A DNA stretch of 64,000 bases from the NCBI RefSeq assembly GCF_009650435.1, contig NZ_VVIP01000058.1:124001-188000 (forward strand), in the 5' to 3' direction. The DNA comes from Foetidibacter luteolus. Its GTDB lineage: Bacteria > Bacteroidota > Bacteroidia > Chitinophagales > Chitinophagaceae. Position numbers and translations under genes: made by a program. The notes below the pieces were generated by a model that worked only from the letters and a program-made list of their open reading frames with translations, did no database searches and was not told where the DNA came from. Positions 38,901-46,898 of the stretch are shown here, piece after piece. Position 1 is the first letter of the stretch. The number at the start of each line of letters is the position of its first letter.

Positions 38901-38974
38901 TAGGTTAACATGCCGGTAAAGAGAAGCAGCAGGAATATTGTCAGCCTCCGTATCCAAAATGTAGTAGTCATCAT
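35945..38974 (-). CDS. SusC/RagA-family TonB-dependent outer-membrane transporter 2
   Basis: 1009 residues. A signal peptide (ending LTYAQ) is followed by a carboxypeptidase-regulatory-like domain (about 28-105), LEGVVVVGYGTQKRSDVTGA at the plug start, a plug with LLIRVRGSGTVNNAEPLYVI, and a beta-barrel ending PRTYTIGLNIGL. It imports an oligosaccharide or other large solute with TonB. It is upstream of susD 2 in the same operon, and the transketolase/cupin genes lie 300 bp upstream of it on the same strand. Confidence 0.96.
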   Translation of the reverse strand: MMTTTFWIRRLTIFLLLLFTGMLTYAQKKVTGTVVDSNNEAVVGASVTVKGAKEATQTDVNGNFSITVQPGYDSLTVTFIGRESQTVFIGDKTTIRVALQASTNPLEGVVVVGYGTQKRSDVTGAIGTVSAKEIADEPVIQVGQALQGKVAGLQVSQNSGAPGSALLIRVRGSGTVNNAEPLYVIDGNPNANPLDIAPDQIESIQVLKSASAAAIYGAQGANGVVLITTKQGRSGKSQLDVSFSQGWQQIQRYFPVTNATQYATLYNEGLRNAGQNPLYPDPESLGEGTDWQKAIFRVAPMVDVNIGASGGNEFSKFFFSAGYTKQDGIITGSSFDRVNLRINSSHSINKFIKLGQNLSASMARYSNIAEFNFGSILGNTLTANPEIPVKMPDGSWGYSATSLNSANPAASIHYTNDDTRRPVVNGNAYIEITPFKGLVFRSQYNVNIGYAEQKVFVPVYRISTSNFNDVARLTETTTRFRETSWANTLTYTKNFGEHTLELLAGMTDQNSFTQTIVAEAQGLPANATDNENLRYLDLSTSNNRVAGGAGEWGILSYLGRVNYNYGGKYFTTVNFRADGSSKFGANNKFGYFPSFSVGWKMSEENFLKNVKWINNLMIRGGWGSLGNQSSLPNYAFANLVTPNINYSFGAPGSVVRGQAPTTLGNPDLRWEATKEINLGFDFTGFDGKLTASFDWYNKKTNDMLLQVPLVGYSGITTAPYVNGGNVVNKGVEIMVGYDKRASKGFSYSITGNIAFNRNEVTQLSNAGTAIQQFISFVGLVNSTQIGAPIASFFGWQVDGVFQSEREVQDHAYQSNGTAPGDFRFRDLDGNDTINARDQTIIGNPWPKATYGLTGTMSYKGFDFRVQIQGTYGNDIFQGFKFRTEGANFFNYTKNVWDNRWTGPGTSNTMPRLITSDPNNNMRSSTYYVEDGSYLRVRNIQIGYRIPSSISKLRSARVYASVQNAFTITNYSGFDPEMGTNRANNPLYIGIDETNYPIPRTYTIGLNIGL

Positions 38975-39272
38975 AACAAGCGTCGTTTTATGGTTTATGG
39001 AATTTTAGGTAAATAGTCAGCAAGCAGTAAGGTGTGCGAAGTTTATGTTCAGTTAACAATACACATCAGTCTTATATATTGCCAGTAAAGGCGTTGTTAT
39101 GCCGGCAAGCAATATGTATGCATGGTGTACTCTATGTAAAGGGCGGAAACGATGAAATGATGCCCGGTTCCTGCAGGTTTTTTTAAAAAATTATGTGAAA
39201 GAATTACAACGCATCTTCAACACCTGATCATGATTGTTTCTTTGTTGAAAGATGGGGTAAAAGAAAAACATA

Positions 39273-39653
39273 TCATTCAGGAAAAGAAATATCCTCAAAC
39301 ATTTTATAGTTGTCAAGGTTGGTCATAGGCGCAAAAAAACAGATCACTTTCATTTCTGTATCGCCGGTATTGCGCAGCATGTGTACTTTACCTTGCTCAA
39401 ACAATATGGCGGAGCCTGTTCTTACATCGCCCACCTCTCCTTCTATCATTACTTTACCGGTGCCTGTGATAATATAAATTAACTCTTCGCTGTTGGGATG
39501 TGAATGGGCAGGTCTTACTGTTTCGCCGGGCAGTACACGTATCACACAAACGGACAGGTTTTTTGCCGGCAGAGAATCTTCATTGGCCAGCCAGCGCATA
39601 AACCTGCCGGGGTGTGCCACTTCAGGCACTTCGCTTTCGTTGATAATGGTCAT
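39273..39653 (-). CDS. Single-domain cupin protein
   Basis: 126 residues, one cupin domain. Motif 1 is HSHPNSEELIYIITGTGKV-like (PAHSHPNSEELIYIITG, with the metal His and Glu), and motif 2 is KVHMLRNTGDTEMKVICFF. It probably binds a divalent metal in the cytosol; small cupins of this type are isomerases, oxidoreductases or sugar-binding accessory proteins. Its ATG overlaps the stop codon of the transketolase gene by four bases, so the two are translationally coupled and it may act on the same intermediate. Confidence 0.88.
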   Translation of the reverse strand: MTIINESEVPEVAHPGRFMRWLANEDSLPAKNLSVCVIRVLPGETVRPAHSHPNSEELIYIITGTGKVMIEGEVGDVRTGSAILFEQGKVHMLRNTGDTEMKVICFFAPMTNLDNYKMFEDISFPE

Positions 39654-41752
39654 GCTGTTACTGGTTTAAATTTTAGATGGCCTGCAAGTGTTTCGCTGAT
39701 ATGCGCCGCATCCAGCCCGTAAGCTGCAGCAAGCTCCGCATACGTGCCTGAATGTATGTAGTGCGGTGTGCCGTTATGTGTTGTATTAATGGGTATAAGC
39801 TTTTTTGTGTGAATATTGTTTTCACGGGCAAACAGTACCCTGCGGAAATTAGTCCAGATGTAGCCGTTGTTCTGCTCTGCAATAAATACAGGCCGGCCGG
39901 ATTCATATAATTCCACCATCGCATCTTCATCTATAGAAGGCATGTCAACTACATTTACAGGTAAGCCTTTTTTGCCGAGCAATTCAGCAGCGCCCAATGC
40001 TTCATATACACCACGGCCTGAGGTTACAATCGTAGCCACCGCATCCGGCGTATCTTTTAAGGTGTAAGCTTTGCCAAACTCAAATTCAAAATCACTGTCA
40101 TAAACAACAGCCGAAGCCGCTCTTAAAATGCGGAGGTAAATGATGCCTTTGTTGCCTTCCATTATCCATTTCATAACGCCCAGCAACTGTTGCGGGCAGC
40201 ATACATTGATAATCTTTACATGCGCCGCTTCATTAAGTAAAAGAACATCATCATTACCCATGTGGGTAGCGCCGTTGGATTGTGTTTCCAGGTCAGCAGC
40301 CGTGGCAACCATCGTATAATCAAGCCCGTGGCCTTCTGACAACCAGCCCTTGCTTTCTATCACCTCCAGCCTTTCCTGGTGGCCCACAGCAATTCTCCGC
40401 AGCACTTTCCAATCGTAAAAAGGGCAGAAAGTACTTACCCATGTGTTGGCGCCAAGTATGGCAAAAGCCTCTCCTATCAGCATCATGTTTGCTTCTGCCA
40501 CGCCTACGTTTAATGCACGGTATTTATCTACAAAACCTACGCCTGCCTGCAGGCCGCTGGTAGATGCCAGGTCTGAATCTATGGATACCACCCGCTCATC
40601 CTGTGCAAAAGATTTCATGGCAGCCTGTATCACCTGCTGGGCACCTGCTGACTTTCCTTTTTCCAGCTTTGGCAGTGCAGCCGGTAAGTAATCAATGCGC
40701 TTGTTTCTCTCCGGCGCTTTTACGGTTTTGACAACCGCTTCTTGTGTGGTAATGCCTGTAAAAGAACCATTCTCTTCCCCAATTGTGTAGCCCATCTTAC
40801 CGGCATGGACCAGTATTGTTTTTAATGCGGAAGAATATTCATCACCACTGTTTAATTCATTGAGAAAACCACACAGCTCCTGCACCCTCGCCACCCGTTG
40901 TATATTCTGCAACTTTTCTTCCTGGATAAGCGTATCACCAACAATAGTGGTTTTGTGGTTGTTCATGTAATCAGAGAAGCCGCCATGCCCTTTGGTTGAT
41001 TTACAAATAATCACTGTAGGCCGGCCATCCCTTTCACCATACTTAAACGCCTGTAAGGCATTGTAAACAGAGTGGTACTTTGTAGCGTCTACTTCCATTA
41101 CCCGCCACCCGAAACTGGCGAAGCTTGCGCTGAGGCTGTTGTAAGGAAAGTGCAGCGTATTCACTATATCCAGTTGGCCGCCGTTATTGTCTACCAGTAC
41201 GCACAGGTTTTCCAGGCGTTTATAACCTGCATACATTACCGATTCCCAGATTGGACCTTCCTGCAATTCACCATCGCCGGTTACGGCAAACACATCAAAG
41301 GCCGGTGCCTTTTGCCCTGCAATGGCAAAGCCCTGTGCAACACCCATGCCCTGCCCCATTGGGCCTGTAGCCACATGAACACCAGGCAGCAGTGGCCCCG
41401 GGTGCCCGTTGAGTATGCTTGATACAGAACGTGAATTGTTTAGCACGGAATGGTCAAAATAGCCAAGGTCTGCATATATAGATGCAAGTGTTGCCACCGC
41501 ATGGCCTTTACTTAATACAAACATATCCTGGCCGGGCGCCGTAGGCTGTTCTACCTTCAGGTTGATGATACCGCCATAAAACAGGCTTACCATAGGTATA
41601 ATGGCGGAGGAGGCGCCACCGATATGAATAGAGTTATCCACCGCGTACCTGCATTGATGAATATTCAGCAACCTGATATCGGAATCCTTTACCTGTAACA
41701 GGTAATTTATTCCTTTGGTGACCAGGGATGATTTGTTTTCCAGATAAATCAC
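39650..41752 (-). CDS. Full-length transketolase-family protein (GTG start)
   Basis: 700 residues containing both transketolase halves in one chain. The N-terminal thiamine-diphosphate module shows NSIHIGGASSAI, SKGHA, GPMGQGMGVAQG and the metal/ThDP motif GDGELQEGPIWES. The C-terminal pyrimidine module shows GVAEANMMLIGEAFAI. Canonical housekeeping transketolases are similar in length, but the motifs here are divergent. No ATG fits the N terminus and an in-frame stop lies four codons upstream, so GTG at 41752 is the likely start. It is coupled to the cupin gene and clustered with dehydrogenases, so I infer a catabolic ketose, possibly unphosphorylated, rather than the pentose phosphate pathway. 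Confidence 0.9.
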   Translation of the reverse strand: MIYLENKSSLVTKGINYLLQVKDSDIRLLNIHQCRYAVDNSIHIGGASSAIIPMVSLFYGGIINLKVEQPTAPGQDMFVLSKGHAVATLASIYADLGYFDHSVLNNSRSVSSILNGHPGPLLPGVHVATGPMGQGMGVAQGFAIAGQKAPAFDVFAVTGDGELQEGPIWESVMYAGYKRLENLCVLVDNNGGQLDIVNTLHFPYNSLSASFASFGWRVMEVDATKYHSVYNALQAFKYGERDGRPTVIICKSTKGHGGFSDYMNNHKTTIVGDTLIQEEKLQNIQRVARVQELCGFLNELNSGDEYSSALKTILVHAGKMGYTIGEENGSFTGITTQEAVVKTVKAPERNKRIDYLPAALPKLEKGKSAGAQQVIQAAMKSFAQDERVVSIDSDLASTSGLQAGVGFVDKYRALNVGVAEANMMLIGEAFAILGANTWVSTFCPFYDWKVLRRIAVGHQERLEVIESKGWLSEGHGLDYTMVATAADLETQSNGATHMGNDDVLLLNEAAHVKIINVCCPQQLLGVMKWIMEGNKGIIYLRILRAASAVVYDSDFEFEFGKAYTLKDTPDAVATIVTSGRGVYEALGAAELLGKKGLPVNVVDMPSIDEDAMVELYESGRPVFIAEQNNGYIWTNFRRVLFARENNIHTKKLIPINTTHNGTPHYIHSGTYAELAAAYGLDAAHISETLAGHLKFKPVTA

Positions 41753-41848
41753 GAGGTATATTATTTAGTGCGTTTACGAATTGTATTTGCATGGCAATAG
41801 AGTGGCCATGGATAGCAAACAGGTTTACACAGCAGCCTGCAGCCGCCC

Positions 41849-41967
41849 ATTGATATACAGATGAACGGATTGATTTTTATTTGTTCTTTCACTGAAAGAC
41901 CAAATAATAACAAAACCATGTTTGGAACAGGCGATGCCACGAAGTACTAATGCTGGTATCTAAAAAT
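41849..41967. repeat. Repeat matching 24374-24500 with half of a TTGCGTCGCAA element (copy l)
   Basis: 41849-41918 resembles 24374-24444 (shared TTATTTGTTCTTTCACTGAAAG palindrome). It is followed by GGAACAGGCGATGCCACGAA and GCTGGTATC (41924-41967), the distal half of the dispersed repeat as in copy d. The gap lies upstream of the transketolase gene. Confidence 0.5.
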
Positions 41968-41995
41968 GTCCTATGTTGATTGAATGATTTTTTTC

Positions 41996-42751
41996 TTACA
42001 TAATTGACCAGCCGCCATCTACAAAATAGGCAGCACCGGTAACAAATGAAGCTTCGTCTGAAGCAAGAAAATACATAACGTTGGCTACCTCGGCCGATGT
42101 ACCCATGCGGCCAAACACACTCTTTGAACCCAGCACCTTTTCTGTTTCGGCGGGGTTGGGAGAATCGTTGATGGAGCCGCGCAACAATGGCGTATCTATA
42201 GCGCCGGGCACTACGCAGTTAACCCTTATATTATCCTTTGCCAGATCAAACGCCATGCTGCGTGTAAGGGTGTCTATAGCGCCTTTGGAAGAAGAGTAAG
42301 CAGCCCTTTCCCCTACCGTGCGGTAGCCAAGTATAGAGCCTGTATTTACAATGGCGCCACCACCCTGTTCCAGCATCATGGGAACAAAAGCGTTGGACAT
42401 GTAGTACATGCCTTTAAGGTTGATATCATACAACTTTACCCAATCATCTTCGGTGCATTGCAATATGCTGCCACGCACTTCCAGGCCGGCATTATTGATT
42501 AATACATCGGCCCTGCCAAAAGCTTCTTTGGTGGCTTTTGCAGCCTGCTGCACCTGTGATTTATCAGATATATCGCACAGGCAGAAGATCGCATCCACAC
42601 CAAGCGCTTTAATCTTCTGTTCAGCCAGTTTACCCTTTTCTTCGTTCACATCAATCAGCACAATATCGTAACCATTTTTGGCAAATTTTTCTGCCGCTGC
42701 CAATCCCAAGCCCGATGCCCCGCCACTTACTATCATTACTTTGTTGCTCAT
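41996..42751 (-). CDS. Short-chain dehydrogenase/reductase (SDR, classical)
   Basis: 251 residues, cytosolic. The cofactor motif is VSGGASGLGLAAAEKFA (residues 9-25), with Asp in VLIDVNEE suggesting NAD preference. NNAG is present, and the catalytic set is Ser in NTGSILGYR plus YSSSK (Tyr-x3-Lys). The C terminus reads GAAYFVDGGWS. Family members oxidise or reduce sugars, polyols and ketoacids. It lies between the transketolase and the zinc dehydrogenase, all on the same strand, so an oxidation step of the same pathway is inferred. Confidence 0.93.
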   Translation of the reverse strand: MSNKVMIVSGGASGLGLAAAEKFAKNGYDIVLIDVNEEKGKLAEQKIKALGVDAIFCLCDISDKSQVQQAAKATKEAFGRADVLINNAGLEVRGSILQCTEDDWVKLYDINLKGMYYMSNAFVPMMLEQGGGAIVNTGSILGYRTVGERAAYSSSKGAIDTLTRSMAFDLAKDNIRVNCVVPGAIDTPLLRGSINDSPNPAETEKVLGSKSVFGRMGTSAEVANVMYFLASDEASFVTGAAYFVDGGWSIM

Positions 42752-42810
42752 GGTAATAGTTGTTTTGTTTTATAGGTACTGTATCAATTTATTTTCCCTA
42801 AAAAAATCAA

Positions 42811-42890
42811 TGTCAGGTTGAGCTTGTCGAAACCGTGCCAAAATAAGCATGCTTGACAAACCCGCCTTCGACAGGCTCAGGCTGACGACA
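42811..42890. repeat. Inverted repeat of the TCGACAGGCTCAGGCTGACA type
   Basis: TGTCAGGTTGAGCTTGTCGA (42811-42830) and the complementary TTCGACAGGCTCAGGCTGAC (42867-42886) form a long imperfect stem. It lies between the zinc-dehydrogenase and SDR genes and could stop or slow transcription between them. A weaker, related pair is at 46662-46724. This element type is common in Bacteroidota, from memory. Confidence 0.7.
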
Positions 42891-42894
42891 TTAA

Positions 42895-43971
42895 TTAGTT
42901 TAATCCGTTAGGTTTGGTAGCCACTTTAACAGCGCCTTCTTTTCTTTTTTCAAATACATCCAAAGCTTTGTCAAAATCCTTCAGGTCAAATCGGTGCGTT
43001 AGCAGTGGGGAAAGGTCAACACGGCCATTTACCAGTAAATCAATTGCAGCCTGTGCCGTGTTTGGATTGGCCCTGTTGCCAATAATTTCCACCTCATCCA
43101 ATACAATGCGCTTTAATGGCAGTGCAGGGTCTGCATGCGGAATACCAATAACAGACACCACACCTCCTTTTGACGCGGCGAAGCAGGCAAGCCTTATAGA
43201 CTCAGCGGTTCCCGCACACTCCAGTACGGCAGGCACGCCAAGGCCATTGGTAAACTCTTTTACTTTTTCAACAACATCGCCTTCCCTGTAATTAATAGGT
43301 ATGGCGCCAAGTGAAGTTGCTTTTTCTAACCTTTCACCGCTGCCTGCGGCAAAAATTCTTGCAGCGCCCAACGCTTTAGCCACCAGTATTGCCATAAGGC
43401 CTTGCGGGCCGGTGCCCAACACAAGTATATCATCTCCGGGCTGCATGCGTGAACGTTTTACCGTGTACAATGCAATACTTAACGGGTCAACACATGCCGC
43501 GTATTCCAGCGACATGGAATCTGGTATTTTATAAATGCTTTTAACGGATGTACGCATGTATTGTGCGTAAGCACCAGGCGTATAGTGCCCGTACTGGCGG
43601 TGGCCGCGTTCTTCATGGCCATAGTTAAGGCAAAGATTGTAACGCCCCTTTAAACATTTTTCGCAGTAGCCGCAACCACAGTGAGAGATAGCGCAAACAC
43701 GGTCGCCTTCTTTCCATCCAAGCTGCCCGGCCCTTTTGCCTGTTTGCACCACCGTGCCAGACCATTCATGCCCCGGCACAAAAGGAAAACCTTTTGGCCA
43801 GAAGCCCGGAAAATCGCCGGATATAATGTGCGGGTCTGTTCCGCATATGTAAGTAGTATCCACTTTGCAGATAACTTCATCCGTGTCGGGCACGGGTACC
43901 GGTACAGACATAATTTCAAAATCCCTGATGCCTTTTAAAACAAGCGCATCCATTTCTTTTGGCAGCGTCAT
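42895..43971 (-). CDS. Zinc-dependent medium-chain alcohol/polyol dehydrogenase
   Basis: 358 residues. Catalytic zinc residues are in YICGTDPH (Cys) and GHEWSGTV (His). The structural zinc loop is CGCGYCEKCLKGRYNLC with four Cys. The cofactor motif is GTGPQGLMAILVAKALG. This pattern fits sorbitol/threonine/butanediol dehydrogenases that oxidise a secondary alcohol with NAD(P). The gene is preceded by the cyclase-family gene with 3 bp between them, so they are clearly cotranscribed; a keto product opened or hydrolysed by the cyclase-family enzyme is a natural inference. Confidence 0.93.
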   Translation of the reverse strand: MTLPKEMDALVLKGIRDFEIMSVPVPVPDTDEVICKVDTTYICGTDPHIISGDFPGFWPKGFPFVPGHEWSGTVVQTGKRAGQLGWKEGDRVCAISHCGCGYCEKCLKGRYNLCLNYGHEERGHRQYGHYTPGAYAQYMRTSVKSIYKIPDSMSLEYAACVDPLSIALYTVKRSRMQPGDDILVLGTGPQGLMAILVAKALGAARIFAAGSGERLEKATSLGAIPINYREGDVVEKVKEFTNGLGVPAVLECAGTAESIRLACFAASKGGVVSVIGIPHADPALPLKRIVLDEVEIIGNRANPNTAQAAIDLLVNGRVDLSPLLTHRFDLKDFDKALDVFEKRKEGAVKVATKPNGLN

Positions 43972-43974
43972 AAA

Positions 43975-44766
43975 TTATTTCAGTTTATTTTCAGGAACAA
44001 TAGCAACTCCTCTAAATGGCGAACCTGAACCGTCCTTTATTTTCAGCGGCAGGCCCACAAACCAAAATTCATGGGCGGGTATCATATCCACCTGCGCCAG
44101 GTTTTCAATATTCAGTATTTCTCTTTCGCGGCAAACAATATGCGCCGGCTGTTCCTTTACCACCGCTACTTCATGATAGCTGTCAATACTCGGCGCATCA
44201 GCGCCAATGCTAATGGCGCCCAGGTCGTTCAGGTATTCAATGGCGCTTCTGTCAACCCCCGGGTAATTGCGGATGTATTCAAAAGGTTTATGCCATTTTT
44301 TATACCACCCTGTATAGTACAACACTACCGATTGCGGCTGAATGGTTACGCCGGTTGCTTCAATGGCTTCTTCCACATCGGCTTTGGTAATGTAACTGTT
44401 GGGCGCTTTATGCGAAAAATCGAACCATACCGCAGGCGCCATAAACCATTCCAGCGGCAACTCGTTTACAGCCCTTGCGCCGGGCTCGTTTACCACATGG
44501 TTAATGGCATCCACATGCGTATTGGAATGGTCGCACATGGTAAAGCCAACCACCTTATAAGAATAAGGGGGCTTGGTTAAACCCATCTTCTGCGTTTCTT
44601 CATGCGAAAGATGGTTCCATATTAATGTGCGTTGATGGCCTATGAAGGTGGGGTCTTCCCTGCTGATGGTATGGCTAAGATCGGTAACAACACAATCCGT
44701 TCCTAAAAAATTCAATTTTGTTTGTAGCTGGAAAGGTGGGCAAAAGGCTTTTTTCAAAGTAAGCAT
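43975..44766 (-). CDS. Cyclase-family metal-dependent hydrolase
   Basis: 263 residues of the cyclase family (PF04199), which includes kynurenine formamidase (KynB) and isatin hydrolase. The metal-binding motif is CDHSNTHVDAINHV, fitting H-x-[GN]-T-H-x-D-x3-H. Known members hydrolyse amides, lactones or cyclic ketones with a divalent metal. No tryptophan-pathway gene is nearby, and the gene is 3 bp from a zinc dehydrogenase, so a sugar lactone or cyclic ketone is a better guess. The protein is cytosolic by sequence. Confidence 0.85.
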   Translation of the reverse strand: MLTLKKAFCPPFQLQTKLNFLGTDCVVTDLSHTISREDPTFIGHQRTLIWNHLSHEETQKMGLTKPPYSYKVVGFTMCDHSNTHVDAINHVVNEPGARAVNELPLEWFMAPAVWFDFSHKAPNSYITKADVEEAIEATGVTIQPQSVVLYYTGWYKKWHKPFEYIRNYPGVDRSAIEYLNDLGAISIGADAPSIDSYHEVAVVKEQPAHIVCREREILNIENLAQVDMIPAHEFWFVGLPLKIKDGSGSPFRGVAIVPENKLK

Positions 44767-44860
44767 TCATGTGTTGATTAGAGTTAACAATCGTTGTTTA
44801 TCGTTACAATAGATGTCTCATTACATTTCTTAACGCCCCGTTACTTAAAGGGGAGTTTTT

Positions 44861-44953
44861 ATGGGCCCGGCAGCAGGAACAGGTATGTTTCTTCCGTTGC
44901 GTCGCACTCTTGTACGTCCGGATTCACTGTGCAGCTTTTCCCACCGTGCAGAT
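44861..44953 (+). repeat. TTGCGTCGCAA-type dispersed repeat, copy f
   Basis: GGGCCCGGCAGCAG, TTCCGTTGCGTCGCACTC, GTACGTCCGGATTCA and GCAGCTTTTCCCACCG. It is the copy most like the partial copy g; both contain GTACAAGAGTGCGACGCAA (read on the minus strand). Confidence 0.7.
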
Positions 44954-45030
44954 ATAGCGCAAAGAATTACCTGCCCCAGTCTGCAACATGCAGCTACGGC
45001 CACTTCAATTAAGCAGTATCAGTTGTTGTT

Positions 45031-46503
45031 CTAAAACTTACGCGACCATTCTTTGGGCCATCTTTCAACTACTATCTTGGTTTGTGTAAAAAATTCAATG
45101 GCGTGGCGGCCCTGGCCATGCAGGTCTCCGAAAAAGCTTTCCTTCCAGCCACTGAAAGGAAACTGTGCCATGGGCGCCGCTACGCCTATGTTGATGCCGA
45201 TATTACCGGCATTGGCAAGGCTCCTGAACTTTCTTGCATTGGCGCCGCTGCTGGTAAACAGGCAGGCCATATTACCGTATTGTCCGTTATTGATAAAGTC
45301 AAGCGCTTCATCAACGGTGTTTAGTTCAATAAGGCTCATTACAGGCCCAAAAATTTCTGTTCTTACGGTTTCACCCTGCAGGGGCAAGCCTTCCAATATA
45401 GTAGGTCTTATAAAATTACCTTGTTCAAAACCATCAATCTTTGCATTGCGGCCATCCAGCAAAACCTTACCGCCTTCGTGTATAGCTTTATCAATAAGGC
45501 TTTCCACTCTTACCCTGCTTTCCATACTGATAACCGGGCCCATTTCCATTTTTTCATCCAGCCCAAAACCAGTTTTCCTGTTTTTTGCAGACTCGTATAA
45601 AGCGTCTTTTATGTTGCCGTTATCGCCCACTGTAATAATATTGGATGCTGCCAGGCAACGCTGGCCGGCACAACCATACACGCTGTCTGCAATGATCTGT
45701 ACAGACATGTCTATATCCGCATCAGGAAGTATTACAACAGGGTTCTTGGCGCCGCCTTGCGCCTGCACCCTTTTGCCATTGGCAGCGGCCCTTGAATAGA
45801 TATAACGGGCAATATTGGATGAGCCTACAAAGCTGATGGCCCTTACCTCGGGATGGTCCAGCAGGGCATCTACTGTTTCCTTGCCGCCATGCACCAGGCT
45901 GATGACGCCTTTAGGCAGGTCAATTTGCTCCAGCAGGCCAAAAACTTTTGTCATGGTCAGCGGCACTTTTTCCGATGGCTTCAGTATGAATGTATTGCCG
46001 CAGGCTATGGCATAAGGCAAAAACCAAAACGGTATCATGCCCGGAAAGTTAAAGGGCGCAATACAGGCGCAAACCCCAAGCGGCTGCCGTATCATGAATT
46101 CATCAATACCGCCGGCAATGTTTTCAGAAAATTCGCTTTGAATCAGCATGGGTGTACCACAGGCAACCTCCACATTTTCTATCGCACGCTGTAGTTCCCC
46201 TCTTGATTCAGCGAGGGTTTTACCGCATTCTGTAGTAATAGTCCTTGCAATATCTTCCGCATGTTCTTCCAGCAGTTGCTTTAGCTTATACAAGGGTTGT
46301 ACCCGCTTCATTACAGGCACCTGGCTCCAGGCCTTAAATGCCTGCGAGGCAGCCTCCACGGCATTGGCTACATCGGTTGCCGTATGCGTACCATAAGGTA
46401 CACGGCCCAGCACTTCCTGTGTGGCAGGGTTAATTACATCCCTGTAGTTGTTTTCTTTACTTGCGCTCCAACTGCCATTAATATAGTTTTCTAAAACTTT
46501 CAT
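45031..46503 (-). CDS. mmsA: CoA-acylating methylmalonate-semialdehyde-type dehydrogenase
   Basis: 490 residues, aldehyde-dehydrogenase superfamily. The motif [16 protein letters not shown], in place of the usual ELGGK, and the active-site segment [11 protein letters not shown] with Cys near residue 290 fit MmsA/IolA enzymes. These convert methylmalonate semialdehyde or malonate semialdehyde to propionyl- or acetyl-CoA with CO2 release. MmsA acts in valine breakdown and IolA in inositol breakdown. No other valine gene is present, so the context favours a sugar or cyclitol route. It lies 260 bp upstream of the cyclase-family gene on the same strand, with repeat f in between. Confidence 0.88.
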   Translation of the reverse strand: MKVLENYINGSWSASKENNYRDVINPATQEVLGRVPYGTHTATDVANAVEAASQAFKAWSQVPVMKRVQPLYKLKQLLEEHAEDIARTITTECGKTLAESRGELQRAIENVEVACGTPMLIQSEFSENIAGGIDEFMIRQPLGVCACIAPFNFPGMIPFWFLPYAIACGNTFILKPSEKVPLTMTKVFGLLEQIDLPKGVISLVHGGKETVDALLDHPEVRAISFVGSSNIARYIYSRAAANGKRVQAQGGAKNPVVILPDADIDMSVQIIADSVYGCAGQRCLAASNIITVGDNGNIKDALYESAKNRKTGFGLDEKMEMGPVISMESRVRVESLIDKAIHEGGKVLLDGRNAKIDGFEQGNFIRPTILEGLPLQGETVRTEIFGPVMSLIELNTVDEALDFINNGQYGNMACLFTSSGANARKFRSLANAGNIGINIGVAAPMAQFPFSGWKESFFGDLHGQGRHAIEFFTQTKIVVERWPKEWSRKF

Positions 46504-46898
46504 ATACGATATATCAGTTCCTTTAAGTTATTAATTTTTCTCAAGTTTAAATAGCAGTCTTCACAACTGTCCATCCAACATACCAATAGCAGGCCGGTAA
46601 TGCTTTTGGGCTGTGAAAAGGAATGCCGGGTAAAATATTGTCCTGCTGAGTTTATGGAAGCATTGTCGAAACCGGCTTAAGCCGCTTTCACCCATCCGCC
46701 TTTGACAGGCTCAGGCTGACAGCTTAGATTAATTACCTAATGCTGAGGGGTGCCGCATTTGCTGCCGCGTAAAGCGGTACAGTACAAGAGTGCGACGCAA
46801 TCCCGATGTTTCGGGACCTCAGAATAGTTCCTCTGCCGGGCTCAAAAAAATTTCGCTTCACTTTTTAACGCAGGCCAAACTGGCGTTGTATTGCTTGC
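46504..46898. repeat. Repeat-bearing gap with partial copy g and a decayed inverted pair
   Basis: 46662-46724 holds a weaker version of the TCGACAGGCTCAGGCTGACA inverted repeat. 46771-46817 holds half of a TTGCGTCGCAA element on the minus strand, followed by the hairpin TCCCGATGTTTCGGGA. No gene was found in this 395-bp gap. Confidence 0.6.

Noticed and set aside
43975-44766. Calling the cyclase-family gene kynurenine formamidase (kynB)
   Set aside because: The motif is family-wide and no tryptophan-degradation gene is nearby, so a specific name would be unsupported.
45031-46503. Valine-degradation operon around the MmsA-type gene
   Set aside because: None of the other valine-pathway enzymes (hydroxyisobutyrate dehydrogenase, acyl-CoA dehydrogenase, hydratase) is adjacent.
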